NCBI RefSeq assembly: GCF_000972705.2
Contig: NZ_LATL02000258.1
Location: forward strand, 1 to 23,579
Length of the DNA: 23,579 nt
Source of the DNA: Limnoraphis robusta CS-951
GTDB taxonomy: Bacteria; Cyanobacteriota; Cyanobacteriia; Cyanobacteriales; Microcoleaceae
Direction of reading: 5' to 3'
Shown: piece by piece, positions 8,405 to 16,928 of the stretch
Layout: every line of letters begins with the position of its first letter
Position numbering within the stretch: position 1 is the first letter of the stretch
Made by a program: the position numbers and the translations under genes
Notes under the pieces: model-generated
Database searches by the model: none
What the model was told of the DNA's origin: nothing
The model's input: only the letters and a program-made list of their open reading frames with translations

Positions 8405-9367
8405 CTAGGAATTCAGCCTCTTCAAATTTTCATCTAACGGATCAGTAACAATCCGTCCTATGCTGTCAATTTCATCTAAATCATGGTCTGAAAGTTGAAT
8501 AGCTGCCGCTTTAGCATTTTGTTGAGATTGTTCATCGTGACGCGCCCCGACAATGGCATGAGTTTGAGGTTGAGCAATTAACCAAGCCAGAGATAACTGG
8601 GCTAATGTGCAATGATTTCGTTCTGCAATTGGACGCAATTTATCTAAAGCGGTTTGAACTCTGGTGTAGTTTTCTTTATCGGCGAATAACTTATTAGAAG
8701 AGCGATTATCTCCTTCTGAAAATTGATGAGCTGGGCCAAATTTTCCGGTTAAGAGTCCTTGGGCTAAAGAGGAATAAGCTAGAATTGAAATATTGTTTTC
8801 AAGGCAATAAGGGACAATATCTTTTTCGATTTGACGCCAAAATAAAGAATAGGGCGGTTGTAAACTTTCAATGCGACCATATTGAGAGGCTTCGGCGAGT
8901 TGATCGCGAGAAAAGTTAGAAACCCCGATCGCCCAAATTTTACCTTGTTCTTTGAGTTTATTCAAGGCTCTCATTGTTTCTTCAATGGGAACAATTTCAC
9001 TTTTGAAACTCCCAGACGGCCAGTGAATTTGGTAAAGATCAATGTAGTCGGTTTGCAGATTTTTTAAAGAGCGCTCGCAAGCTTCAATTACTTGGTTATA
9101 CTTAAGATGATTGGGGAAAACTTTTGTGGCATAAACGACTTGATCCCGAACATCGGATAACGCCTGAGCCACAATTTGTTCAGAATGACCATCTCCATAA
9201 ATTTCTGCGGTGTCTACTGTGGTTATTCCGGCTTCAAATGCTGTCCGAATGGCTTTGATGGTATCTTCATCCTGAATACCCGTCCAACCTCGCTTTCCAG
9301 CTTGCCAAGTTCCCATAATAATGGGTGTAATTTGAATATTAGAGGTGCCAAGGGGTCGCGTTTCCAT
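8405..9367 (-). CDS. Aldo/keto reductase
   Basis: 320 residues from the chosen start. This is an AKR-superfamily (PF00248) NAD(P)H-dependent oxidoreductase with a TIM-barrel fold. The catalytic tetrad can be read as Asp52 and Tyr57 (TVDTAEIYG), Lys82 (YATKVF) and His115 (YQIHWP). GVSNFS, LAYSSLAQGLLTGKF and the C-terminal AIVGARHDEQ cofactor loop also fit. The substrate is unknown. The start at 9367 (METRPLGTS) is preferred because GAGG lies about 8 bases upstream and the family usually begins there; an ATG 7 codons earlier (9388) would lengthen it. It is divergent from the DUF1802 gene with about 74 bases between starts, so the two share a promoter region. Confidence 0.92.
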   Translation of the reverse strand: METRPLGTSNIQITPIIMGTWQAGKRGWTGIQDEDTIKAIRTAFEAGITTVDTAEIYGDGHSEQIVAQALSDVRDQVVYATKVFPNHLKYNQVIEACERSLKNLQTDYIDLYQIHWPSGSFKSEIVPIEETMRALNKLKEQGKIWAIGVSNFSRDQLAEASQYGRIESLQPPYSLFWRQIEKDIVPYCLENNISILAYSSLAQGLLTGKFGPAHQFSEGDNRSSNKLFADKENYTRVQTALDKLRPIAERNHCTLAQLSLAWLIAQPQTHAIVGARHDEQSQQNAKAAAIQLSDHDLDEIDSIGRIVTDPLDENLKRLNS

Positions 9368-9441
9368 CTTTGAATCCTCAATTGTCAAATGCTACGAATT
9401 CTATTATTGTAAAGAAAAATTGCCGATTCTGTATCTATCTT

Positions 9442-10035
9442 ATGGATGTTAAAATCAAACAAGCGTTAAAAGAGTGGAATATTGCGGTTAAGGCTTTAGA
9501 AGCGGGTGAAACTATTTTACTGCTACGAAAAGGGGGAATTAGAGAACAAGGGGGAAAGTTTTCTGTTGAACATCAACAGGTTTTATTGTATCCGACTTTT
9601 GAACATCAACAGCCGGATTTACTATTACCTGAATATGCGTCTCAAGTGCAACCTGTCTCCTCCGGTTGGCATCCGAAAACGGTTAAAATTAGCAGTTGGG
9701 CAGAAATTACGGATATTTTATCAATCGAAACGCAACAGGCGGAAATGTTGATTTCTGAGTTGCTGCCTTTTTTGATTTGGAATGAAAAATTTGTGCGGGA
9801 ACGTCTCCAGTTTAAACCGCAAAAACCGCTTTTTTTACTGCTGTTAAAACCTTATAAACTTTCCCAAGTTGATGAAATTCCCTATCATCCGAGTTATGGC
9901 GGTTGTCGTTCTTGGATAGAATTACAAGAGGATATTTCAATTCAAAACTCTATTTCTGTTTGGGAAGAAACAGAATATCAAACCCTTTGTGCAGAAATTC
10001 GCCAATTGTTAATGCAGCCGGAAAAGTCTGATTGA
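9442..10035 (+). CDS. DUF1802 family protein
   Basis: 197 residues. The N-terminus MDVKIKQALKEWNIAVKALE followed by GETILLLRKGGIREQGGKFS and VEHQQVLLYPTFEHQQPDLL is characteristic of DUF1802 (PF08819), a family of unknown function common in cyanobacteria and some other bacteria. No catalytic motif, signal peptide or membrane helix is visible; the protein looks soluble and cytoplasmic. The ATG at 9442 is chosen over the frame's first ATG at 9370 because the family begins with this block and because the longer form would run into the start of the divergent aldo/keto reductase. It is convergent with the following gene, with a hairpin between them. Confidence 0.85.
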   Translation: MDVKIKQALKEWNIAVKALEAGETILLLRKGGIREQGGKFSVEHQQVLLYPTFEHQQPDLLLPEYASQVQPVSSGWHPKTVKISSWAEITDILSIETQQAEMLISELLPFLIWNEKFVRERLQFKPQKPLFLLLLKPYKLSQVDEIPYHPSYGGCRSWIELQEDISIQNSISVWEETEYQTLCAEIRQLLMQPEKSD

Positions 10036-10097
10036 ACAGTCCCAAACACCCGAAAATCAAAAAAGGGGCTACAAAACAAATCTTGTCAAAACTAGAG

Positions 10098-10124
10098 GTT
10101 GGGTTAAATCCTGTGAAACCCAAC
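10098..10124. terminator. Hairpin between convergent genes
   Basis: GTTGGGTT (10098-10105) pairs with AACCCAAC (10117-10124) over an 11-base loop. It lies between the ends of the convergent DUF1802 gene and the hypothetical gene at 10185-11168. No strong T-run follows on either strand, so it may be a weak bidirectional terminator. Confidence 0.4.
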
Positions 10125-10184
10125 AATTCTAAAAAAGGGATGTATTTCAAGAAGAATATAAATTGACTCAAATCATAGACTTGT

Positions 10185-11168
10185 TCAAGATTGAGATTCG
10201 GTTTGAGCAAGTTTAGCGATCGCCTTATCTTTTTTAGAAGCTTTCAAAAACCTCGGTGATTTTTCTATCGGTGGGGCTAATTCTTCTACAAAACCAAACA
10301 GATCTCGATCCGGTAAAAACTTGGCTTTAACCTGAACAAAATGAGGTTTACCTTGTTCTTCTTTTTCTAACTTCGGGTTAAATCTAAAAGGTCTAACAGG
10401 TGCATCTTTCCACAGCAAAGGAATATGAGAGGCTTTCATAAACTTGACCTTGCGAGTCGGATCAGCTTCTTTAATCCAAGCTAGCCGTTCGTCGTTAAAG
10501 TTCCGAAAAATCGAAATGCAAGGAACCCGACAAACGGGAATAAATTGCCATAACCCACAGAGGCGAAATTCTCCGTCTTTTAATTCTTCTTCGACACCGG
10601 ATTTTGTGTTTTTATCACTGACAAAACCGACTAACTGAAAACCAATCCCATGCGGTTGTTCTTTTCTGGGAAAGTGAAACAATTTAGGATAAACAATTAA
10701 ACGCTGGACTAAGTTTCCTGTTGTTTCAATTTCTTTTTTTAGGGCATTATAGGCTTTTTGACGCCGACCGGGAATATAAAACAATCGGTATTCTTGATCT
10801 CCCAGCTTAATGATCGAGCGATCCTCGGTTAAATGCACTTCAGCTTTGAGAATACCAATTCCCTGAAACTCTACTTGCTCGAGAGATTGTTGTTCAACTG
10901 CTTCAACTTCAGAAGCTTGAGGCTGGTTGGCTTCAACTTTTTCAGAAGCTTGAGGCTGTTTGGCTTCAACCTCTGGAGTTGAGATTTGCGGTTTAGGCTT
11001 TGAAGGCTTAACGGGTTTTGGAAGTGGAGAGGGCGATGGAGTTTCTGGTGCTGGCGATGATGATTGAGTTTTCACCTTTTTCAGCAAAGCCTCGTACATG
11101 GCTTTTTGCTTGGGGTTGGTTGCCGTTGCAATTAAATTTTGAAGCTTCGCTTCTTGAGGTGTAGTCAT
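10185..11168 (-). CDS. Conserved cyanobacterial hypothetical protein with Pro/Glu-rich linker
   Basis: 327 residues from ATG 11168; an upstream TTG at 11186 would add six. The N-terminus (about 1-35) is a short helical segment, TPQEAKLQNLIATATNPKQKAMYEALLKK. Residues about 38-100 form a low-complexity Pro/Ser/Lys then Glu/Gln/Ala linker with a near-repeat (EAKQPQASEK / EANQPQASEV). The globular part (about 105-315) includes LTEDRSIIKLGDQEYRLFYI, GFQLVGFVSD, LCGLWQFIPVCRVPCISIF and KVKFMKASHIPLLWKDAPV. I recognise this as a protein conserved across cyanobacteria, but I know no function. It contains no nuclease, helicase or transferase motif that I can see, and no export signal. It appears to be a single-gene transcript. 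Confidence 0.8.
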   Translation of the reverse strand: MTTPQEAKLQNLIATATNPKQKAMYEALLKKVKTQSSSPAPETPSPSPLPKPVKPSKPKPQISTPEVEAKQPQASEKVEANQPQASEVEAVEQQSLEQVEFQGIGILKAEVHLTEDRSIIKLGDQEYRLFYIPGRRQKAYNALKKEIETTGNLVQRLIVYPKLFHFPRKEQPHGIGFQLVGFVSDKNTKSGVEEELKDGEFRLCGLWQFIPVCRVPCISIFRNFNDERLAWIKEADPTRKVKFMKASHIPLLWKDAPVRPFRFNPKLEKEEQGKPHFVQVKAKFLPDRDLFGFVEELAPPIEKSPRFLKASKKDKAIAKLAQTESQS

Positions 11169-11328
11169 TCTCTGTGGGTCTATCAATATTAATATATTAC
11201 AGTTTACTCCACAAGATATCAGATGAAAACCCTAGAAAACAACCCTCAAATTAAATAATCTCTAAAAATTTCTCTCTAGCCTCTGGGGTACAAACCGATG
11301 CAACTGCTTATTTGTGCTTCCCATCGCC

Positions 11329-11458
11329 TGATATTATGTCCGGTTGATTAATTCTGTTATGGGGTGGGGCGGGTTTTTTTCAATCTCTCAGTAGTGCTAA
11401 AGATATTGACTGAACCCGCCCCTACAGAATCATTATTTATTAGTCGGACATGATATGA
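11329..11458. repeat. MITE-like element, copy 1
   Basis: About 130 bp with two nested inverted repeats. The outer pair is GATATTATGTCCG at the left against CGGACATGATATG at the right. The inner pair is GGGGCGGGTT (11371-11380 area) against AACCCGCCCC (11413-11422 area). The element at 20663-20789 shares the core TTATGGGGTGGGGCGGG, AACCCGCCCCTACA and the TTGATTAAT/ATTAGT subterminal bases. No coding capacity. The rest of the 11169-11716 gap shows only AT-rich sequence and no gene I can support. Confidence 0.7.
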
Positions 11459-11716
11459 CTTCATCGCACTGAAAACCGCTATAATTTTTTTTTAACCCCT
11501 AGTCATGGATTAATTATTGTTGTCAAAATTATCAAACAATACTCAAATCAACAATCTTATATGAAAGATATAAAATAATGCTACAAGAGGCAATAGACAA
11601 GCAACAGTTCTCCCCATCTCCCCATCATATGTAGCAAATATTTAAGGATTTCATATTATTAATGTCGCCGGAATAGCTACTCCAATCTGATGAACTTTAC
11701 TGAACGGATAAGATGA

Positions 11717-13696
11717 TCAAACCGTGAAGAAATCTGTCAGCGTCAAGACGGTTTCACCGATTGTCAAAGTCGTTTGACCTGTTGCATCAACGCTGTCTAG
11801 CACAACACCTACAACGCTACCTTGATTAATTTCCGAGCCAATTTGAATTAAGGTCGCATCTGAATTTCCGTCACCATTGGAGTCAAAAACGGTTAGTGTT
11901 ATATTATCTGTGGAAAGTTCTCCAGAAACCACAATCAGATCGCCTTCTTCTGGGTTAAAATCAATTACTTGATCGGCTAGCAACGGGTCATTCCCAAGAT
12001 TAACATCCTCTGCGGCTAAGACAAACAGATCGGCACCGAAGCCACCGCTCAAAATATCGCGGCCTAAATCACCCGCAATCAGATCATTGCCTGTTCCACC
12101 AATTAAGGTGTCATCTCCTTTTCCACCCCAGAGAACATCGTTACCATCATCTCCATTCAGGAGATCCTGATCAGAATTCCCATTGAGGATATCGTCACCG
12201 CCAGCGCCAAAAATCTGATCATCTCCTGCCAGACCTTGGAGATCGTCATTGGCGGCACTGCCTGAAAGAATATCATTATCGGGAGTAGCTTCGGGAATCT
12301 CGTCCGTGAATGCCTGAAGGTTTTCGGGTTCAACTACTGTGAAGTCGGCTTCAGTTAGAGTGGTTGATCCGACGGCATCAACGGTTCCGAAAACCACTGC
12401 TAAACTAACATTCTCTACACTCACTTCCGTAGCATCCAGCACACCATCACCATCAAAATCAATGGTTTCCAGGGTGAGATTTTCTAGGGAGAGTTCTTCG
12501 GTTAACCCGATGCGATCGCCTGCGGTGGAATTGAAGTCTACAATTAAATCTGAATCTCCCGGATCTATATTCAAAACAAAGGTATCGCTTCCTTCTCCTC
12601 CTTCGAGGGTATCACCACCCAAGTCGCCAGAGAGAAAGTCATTACCTGCCGATCCGATCAGGGAGTCATTGCCTTTACCGCCCCAGATTGTATCATCTCC
12701 TGCGCCCCCTTCAAGGGTATCATTGTCGGAGTTGCCGTAGAGTCGATCATTCCCTCCTTGGCCAGAGATGAAATCGTTGCCATCAAATCCCCATAACGTA
12801 TCACTCCCAGATTCCCCTACGAGTGTATCGTCGCCGATCTCATTCTCAGATGGGTCTTCAGAAGCGTCGTCATCATCCTGATCGGAGTTGTCTTCAGAAC
12901 CGTCTTCGTCGTCCTCATCAGAGTCGTCAACTGAAGCATCCTGGGAGTCCTGATCGGAGTCATCTTCAGAATCAACCCGAGAATCATCAGAGTCGTCAAC
13001 TGAAGCATCCTGGGAGTCTTGATCGGAGTCCTGTTCAGAATCAACCCGAGAATCATCAGAGTCCTCTTGAGAACGGTCTTCATCTAAGTTATCAGAGTCA
13101 TCTTCAAAATCAACGCTAGAATCATCAGAGTCGTCTGGGAAACTGTCCTCATCGAAGTCATCGAAGAAGTCTTCTTGATCCTCTATTTCATCATCGGGTG
13201 AATTCTCATCAGTGACATCTTCATCTTCATCTGAAGAGTAATCATCGTTGGGTTCAACGATATTGTCATCGTCCAAGTCTTCGTCAAACCCTTGAGGTAG
13301 ATCTACATCACTTAGATCTACATCCTGATTGATATCTATCTCTAGATCTTCTGTAGCTAGATCTTCTGAGATCGGATTAAATTGTAATTGCTCCTCAAGC
13401 TCTTCAAGTTCTGCCTCGTCTATCTCAGTAGTCTCGATTGTACCACTCGAATCTGATAGAGTTGTTGTGCCATCAGCCATGACATCTGTCGATGAAGCTT
13501 GGCCGGAAGCACTCAAACTAATACTGTCAGCTTCACCAAAAATCGTTTCGCCACTGTAGGCGTCTCCTGTGGGGGAGCTGGCACTGACCTCGCTACTACC
13601 CATAACTCCATTGTCACCGACAACAGCTACAAGGCTGGTAGAGACGGTGCTAACTCCATTAGAAGTTGAGAGGGCGGATGAGTTGCTATCAGCCAT
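11717..13696 (-). CDS. RTX-type calcium-binding protein with long Asp/Ser/Glu-rich acidic region (RTX-1)
   Basis: 659 residues from ATG 13696 (MADSNSSALST); the open frame extends 44 codons further to 13828, but that stretch crosses the promoter region and the shared operator. Residues 1-90 are Ser/Thr-rich, 91-119 Glu-rich. Residues 120-287 are extremely acidic, with a 23-residue tandem repeat (starts near 216 and 239, 69-bp period in DNA). Two hemolysin-type nonapeptide blocks (GGxGxDxLx; PF00353) lie at about 288-372 and 473-556, each followed by a similar module of the form DFN...GD...DGDG..DAT...VVxxxVDAxGxTTLT (about 378-452 and 573-648), so the C-terminal half is an internal duplication. 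RTX proteins bind calcium outside the cell and usually leave by type I secretion with a C-terminal signal. Divergent from RTX-2, each with its own operator. Confidence 0.88.
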   Translation of the reverse strand: MADSNSSALSTSNGVSTVSTSLVAVVGDNGVMGSSEVSASSPTGDAYSGETIFGEADSISLSASGQASSTDVMADGTTTLSDSSGTIETTEIDEAELEELEEQLQFNPISEDLATEDLEIDINQDVDLSDVDLPQGFDEDLDDDNIVEPNDDYSSDEDEDVTDENSPDDEIEDQEDFFDDFDEDSFPDDSDDSSVDFEDDSDNLDEDRSQEDSDDSRVDSEQDSDQDSQDASVDDSDDSRVDSEDDSDQDSQDASVDDSDEDDEDGSEDNSDQDDDDASEDPSENEIGDDTLVGESGSDTLWGFDGNDFISGQGGNDRLYGNSDNDTLEGGAGDDTIWGGKGNDSLIGSAGNDFLSGDLGGDTLEGGEGSDTFVLNIDPGDSDLIVDFNSTAGDRIGLTEELSLENLTLETIDFDGDGVLDATEVSVENVSLAVVFGTVDAVGSTTLTEADFTVVEPENLQAFTDEIPEATPDNDILSGSAANDDLQGLAGDDQIFGAGGDDILNGNSDQDLLNGDDGNDVLWGGKGDDTLIGGTGNDLIAGDLGRDILSGGFGADLFVLAAEDVNLGNDPLLADQVIDFNPEEGDLIVVSGELSTDNITLTVFDSNGDGNSDATLIQIGSEINQGSVVGVVLDSVDATGQTTLTIGETVLTLTDFFTV

Positions 13697-13769
13697 GATA
13701 AGATTCCAGAAGGTAAAGCTCAGGTATTTTCTAACTACTCCATTGAAGTGGATTTTTAGATAACCGTGT

Positions 13770-13782
13770 TGCCAGTTTGGCA
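13770..13782 (-). promoter_or_regulatory. Shared operator, site 1 (RTX-1 promoter)
   Basis: TGCCA-AAC-TGGCA read toward the RTX-1 gene, in context TTCTGCCAAACTGGCAACA. The 13-bp palindrome ends about 74 bases before the RTX-1 ATG. It matches sites 2-5 in core, in the AAn spacer and in the gene-side AAC flank. Confidence 0.75.
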
Positions 13783-13878
13783 GAAATTGGAATTGTAGAT
13801 CGCAATTGTATATGCAAAGTATATTCAAAAAATTAATTCATGCTAGAGTTACGCATTTTGGTAAAGATTCAGTAAAAC

Positions 13879-13891
13879 TGCCAAATTGGCA
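13879..13891 (+). promoter_or_regulatory. Shared operator, site 2 (RTX-2 promoter)
   Basis: TGCCA-AAT-TGGCA in context AACTGCCAAATTGGCAACC, read toward the RTX-2 gene, 78 bases before its ATG. It is the mirror partner of site 1 in the same divergent intergenic region, 109 bases away centre to centre. Confidence 0.75.
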
Positions 13892-13969
13892 ACCTTTTGT
13901 TAACAAACTCTTAGATCTTGGAAAGGAAATGTAATTCATCCTAATTGCTAGCTATAGGAGAAAAATACA

Positions 13970-15178
13970 ATGGCTTCATTTATCGGAACTAATGAGAATG
14001 ACACTCTTGAAGGTACAGAGCAAAATGACGATATTGTGGCACGGGATGGCAATGATCTGATCAGTGGACTCGGTGGAGATGATGTGGTTTCTGCCGGCCG
14101 AGGTGACGACACCATTGAGGGAGGCAGTGGCAACGATCAACTCCTGGGAAGTAATGGCAACGACATCATAAAAGGGCAAGGGGGTAATGACCTCCTCAAT
14201 GGCGGTGGAGATGATGATATCCTTGAGGGCGGCGACGGCAACGATACGGTTCTTGGAGGCAGCAATAGCCGAGGCCAAGTTCCCATTTTTGTACAACAAT
14301 TTGACTCGAATGGCAATCTCATTTCTGAAGTCAATCTCGAAGTCCCCGGGATTGTCGGTGCCGATCAGATCATCGGTGGCTTAGGAGAAGACCTGCTGAG
14401 TGGCGATGCTGGTAATGACATCATCGATGGCGGTGCAAGCTTTACGGAAAACCCCGTGTTTGACCCGAGTCCAGATCAGATTCTCGGAGGCATTGGTGAT
14501 GACCTGCTTTTCGGGGGGGGTGGCGACGATACCATGCTCGGTAGCCTTGGAGATGACTTTATGATTGGCCAGAGTGGTAACGATCAAATGCTAGGTTCAA
14601 TCGGTGACGATACCATGCGTGGAGACGGTGATCCCTTTGGCGCTCCTGACGGCAATGATTTTATCCAAGCAGAATCTGGCAATGATTTTGTGATTGCCGA
14701 TGGTGGTGACGACTCGGTTTTGGGAGGCGGCGGTGAAGATACCATTCAAGGTGGCAAAGGTAATGACACCCTCCTGGGACAAAATGGTGATGACGACATC
14801 TCAGCGGGCGCTGGCGCAGACATCCTCAATGGTTTTGGTGGGGGTTCACCAGGTGAACGAGATATCTTGAGAGGGGGTGCAGATGGCGCTGCTGATACCT
14901 TTGTGTTGGGAAATGTCAATCAGGACGGAGAGAGTGTATTTTTCTACCTCAACCCCGATACCAATGTCAATCCCCCCAGAGATGACTTTGCAATTATTGC
15001 CGGCTATGAAAATGGTGTTGATACGATTCAATTGGCGGGAATAGCAGGGAATTACACTCTAACCGTCGATGCCCTCTTCAGTCCCCAGGATTTATTAATT
15101 ATTGCCAATACTGCCGAACCGCAAATAGTGGGTGTTGTGGTCGCTGCTACTGCCATTCCCAATTTCACATTCGTCTAA
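13970..15178 (+). CDS. RTX-type calcium-binding repeat protein (RTX-2)
   Basis: 402 residues. Nonapeptide calcium-binding repeats start almost at residue 5 (GTNENDTLEGTEQNDDIV...) and run in blocks: about 5-93, 120-155 and 165-305, broken by two short non-repeat inserts (about 95-118, containing VPIFVQQFDSNGNLISEVNL, and about 156-166). The C-terminal 95 residues (ADTFVLGNVNQ...DDFAIIAGYENGVDTIQLAG... to FTFV) resemble the non-repeat end of secreted RTX proteins, which would carry the type I secretion signal. There is no enzyme domain, so the protein is a structural or surface beta-roll protein rather than a toxin. A good ribosome-binding site (AGGAG, about 10 bases before ATG 13970) supports the start. 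It is divergent from RTX-1 and upstream of RTX-3. Confidence 0.9.
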   Translation: MASFIGTNENDTLEGTEQNDDIVARDGNDLISGLGGDDVVSAGRGDDTIEGGSGNDQLLGSNGNDIIKGQGGNDLLNGGGDDDILEGGDGNDTVLGGSNSRGQVPIFVQQFDSNGNLISEVNLEVPGIVGADQIIGGLGEDLLSGDAGNDIIDGGASFTENPVFDPSPDQILGGIGDDLLFGGGGDDTMLGSLGDDFMIGQSGNDQMLGSIGDDTMRGDGDPFGAPDGNDFIQAESGNDFVIADGGDDSVLGGGGEDTIQGGKGNDTLLGQNGDDDISAGAGADILNGFGGGSPGERDILRGGADGAADTFVLGNVNQDGESVFFYLNPDTNVNPPRDDFAIIAGYENGVDTIQLAGIAGNYTLTVDALFSPQDLLIIANTAEPQIVGVVVAATAIPNFTFV

Positions 15179-15279
15179 TCTTGGCGATCGCTAATCATAA
15201 ACAATTGCACAAACCTATAACCTTGGCTGGGTTGAGTTATTTTTCTCTCAAGAATTTTGATTAAAAAGGTCCTTAGGAA

Positions 15280-15289
15280 CTGCCAAAGT
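15280..15289 (+). promoter_or_regulatory. Degenerate shared operator (half site) and triple direct repeat before RTX-3
   Basis: CTGCCAAAGT at 15280-15289 matches the first ten bases of the shared operator in the correct orientation, but the second half reads TTGAGAA instead of TGGCAAC. It lies about 95 bases before the RTX-3 ATG, within the 74-173 base range of the full sites. Just downstream AAGTCCTTT occurs three times (15334-15342, 15344-15352, 15358-15366), the first two exactly 10 bp apart, which would place them on the same helix face. Confidence 0.45.
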
Positions 15290-15383
15290 TTGAGAAGCAT
15301 CCTATGGAACTTCTAAATCTGGGGCATTTTCTGAAGTCCTTTGAAGTCCTTTATTTAAAGTCCTTTCAGGGGGAACTAAATTC

Positions 15384-16580
15384 ATGTCATCACCAACCCT
15401 TTTCTTACAACCGACGGGTTCAACCACTGACACAAACTTTGTCGAAGCCTTAGGAGATGCTCAATTCTTCAACTACAGTCAACCTGCTTCCAACAGTATG
15501 ACTTCGGCTGAACTGCAAGAGTTAGTCAGAGGAGGAGTAGCGCAGGCGATTGCCAGTGCAGATGCAACTTTTATCAACGATCCTGCCTTCACCAGTCTGT
15601 TTACAGAAGCCTTTGCTGAAGGAGAAGAGGAGGAATATAAAGTCAAGAACAAAAGTAAAGCCGAAGTAACGGCAACTTTTGAGATTCCCGCCAATGAAAC
15701 CTTTTCCTTTGACTTCTTAGCCGATATTTCTTTAACCGCTAAAGAAATTGAAAATCCGGATGCTGAATTTAGCCGAGCAAGGGCTAAAACAACTTTTTTA
15801 GTTTTAGATACCACCGATCCGGATAATCCGAAGATTCTCGATTATTTTGGGATTCAGGGGCGGCTCATCTCCTCTGAAAATGTGGCAACAACAAACTCGC
15901 GCTCCAGTGGCAATATTAGCTTTACAACCAGCGTCGATCGAGATATTAATGGCAACAATGGTGAAGATTTCCTCGATGTGAGTATTCTTTCCGGAAACTA
16001 TTCGCGTACCTTTAACAGCGATACCCAGATCTCGATCGTTGAAACCAATACCACTGCCACCAAGTTGTTGGGAGATACTTATATTGACAACCTCGGTTCA
16101 GATGTTATCTATGGCAGCATTTGGCAAGATGACATCGATGGCACCGGGGGTGCGGACAAAATCTATGGCAGCGCCAACAGAGATAACATCCAAGGTCAGG
16201 GTGGCAATGATATCCTCGAAGGTGGTGGTGGCCGAGATCGCCTCGCTGGAAATGGCGGCAACGATCGAATACACGGTGGTGACGGCCGAGATGTCATAAT
16301 CGGAGGTCGGGGCAGCGACATCTTGGCTGGAGGTGAGGGTCAAGATGTTTTTGTATTTGCGGAAGGAAACAGTTTTCTTCGTCGTGAACTGGATATCATT
16401 CAAGACTTTGAACTCGGCCAGGATCAAGTGGAATTCCGCAACTTCGGCAATTTTGATCCCTTATCTCTGCTTGAGGATACCGGATTGGGTGCAATTCTCA
16501 CCTTAAATACAGGCGGACAACTTCTATTTGAAGGAGTTAGTTCCAGTCAACTCAGTAATGCTGACTTCCTGTTCGCTTAA
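15384..16580 (+). CDS. RTX protein with cyanobacterial N-terminal domain (RTX-3)
   Basis: 398 residues. The N-terminal part has a helical segment (about 40-78) and a highly charged stretch EGEEEEYKVKNKSKAEV (80-95). A beta-rich domain (about 96-228) contains FSFDFLADISLTAKEIENPD, TTFLVLDTTDPDNPKILDYF and GNYSRTFNSDTQISIVE; I have seen similar domains joined to RTX repeats in cyanobacteria but know no name or function. RTX nonapeptides fill about 236-322 (GGNDILEGGGGRDRLAGN and so on), followed by a C-terminal 75 residues (DVFVFAEGNS...DIIQDFELGQDQVEF...LFEGVSSSQLSNADFLFA) typical of exported RTX proteins. It lies 205 bases downstream of RTX-2 in the same direction, so co-transcription is possible, but a half operator suggests its own promoter. 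A decayed copy of residues 107-165 follows directly. Confidence 0.9.
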   Translation: MSSPTLFLQPTGSTTDTNFVEALGDAQFFNYSQPASNSMTSAELQELVRGGVAQAIASADATFINDPAFTSLFTEAFAEGEEEEYKVKNKSKAEVTATFEIPANETFSFDFLADISLTAKEIENPDAEFSRARAKTTFLVLDTTDPDNPKILDYFGIQGRLISSENVATTNSRSSGNISFTTSVDRDINGNNGEDFLDVSILSGNYSRTFNSDTQISIVETNTTATKLLGDTYIDNLGSDVIYGSIWQDDIDGTGGADKIYGSANRDNIQGQGGNDILEGGGGRDRLAGNGGNDRIHGGDGRDVIIGGRGSDILAGGEGQDVFVFAEGNSFLRRELDIIQDFELGQDQVEFRNFGNFDPLSLLEDTGLGAILTLNTGGQLLFEGVSSSQLSNADFLFA

Positions 16581-16608
16581 AGGTTTTTCAAGCTTGATGT
16601 AGATCGCG

Positions 16609-16790
16609 GTTTCCTTTGACTTCTTGGCAAATATTTCTTTAACCGCTAAAGAAATTGAAAATTCCGATGCTGAATTTAGTCGGGCTAAATCTAAAACCAC
16701 TTTTTTAGTCTTAGATACCACCGATCCGGATAATCCGAAGATTCTCGATTTTTTTTGGGATGAAGGGTGAACTCACCTCCTCTTAAGTCC
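16609..16790 (+). pseudogene. Decayed partial duplicate of RTX-3 N-terminal domain
   Basis: The sequence matches 15703-15880 of RTX-3 almost base for base. In frame it reads SFDFLANISLTAKEIENSD then SRAKSKTTFLVLDTTDPDNP and KILDFF. A T-run of 8 at 16749-16756, where RTX-3 has TTATTTT, shifts the frame, and translation stops at TGA soon after; nucleotide similarity continues about 35 bases further (CTCACCTCCTCTTAAG against CTCATCTCCTCTGAAA). There is no start codon or RTX block. It is a remnant of a tandem duplication or of recombination between paralogues. Confidence 0.85.
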
Positions 16791-16832
16791 GGGCTGTTTA
16801 GTTTGCTCTCAGAAATTTTATAACCTAATAAG

Positions 16833-16897
16833 CCCAGTTTCTCAAGGGAAGATGCCTAAAATTTAGACTTCCCTTTGATCGAAACTGGGTTTTTTTG
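16833..16897 (+). terminator. Strong intrinsic terminator
   Basis: CCCAGTTTC (16833-16841) pairs with GAAACTGGG (16881-16889), and inside it AAGGGAAG (16844-16851) pairs with CTTCCCTT (16868-16875). A run of seven T follows. It ends the plus-strand RTX unit; on the minus strand the stem could also help end the oxygenase gene coming from the right, though without a clean T-run there. Confidence 0.85.
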
Positions 16898-16928
16898 ATT
16901 AAGCCTAGACTTAACCATTACTATTGTT

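Noticed and set aside
9370..9441. Upstream start for the DUF1802 gene and ATG 9388 for the aldo/keto reductase
   Set aside because: Taken together these would make the divergent genes overlap, and both families begin at the internal starts chosen.
13697..13828. 44-codon N-terminal extension of RTX-1
   Set aside because: It runs across the shared operator and has no ribosome-binding site; MADSNSSALST at 13696 is the natural start.
12339..14587. Many opposite-strand open frames across the RTX genes
   Set aside because: They are by-products of the repetitive GGxGxD codons; no start signals and only low-complexity translations.
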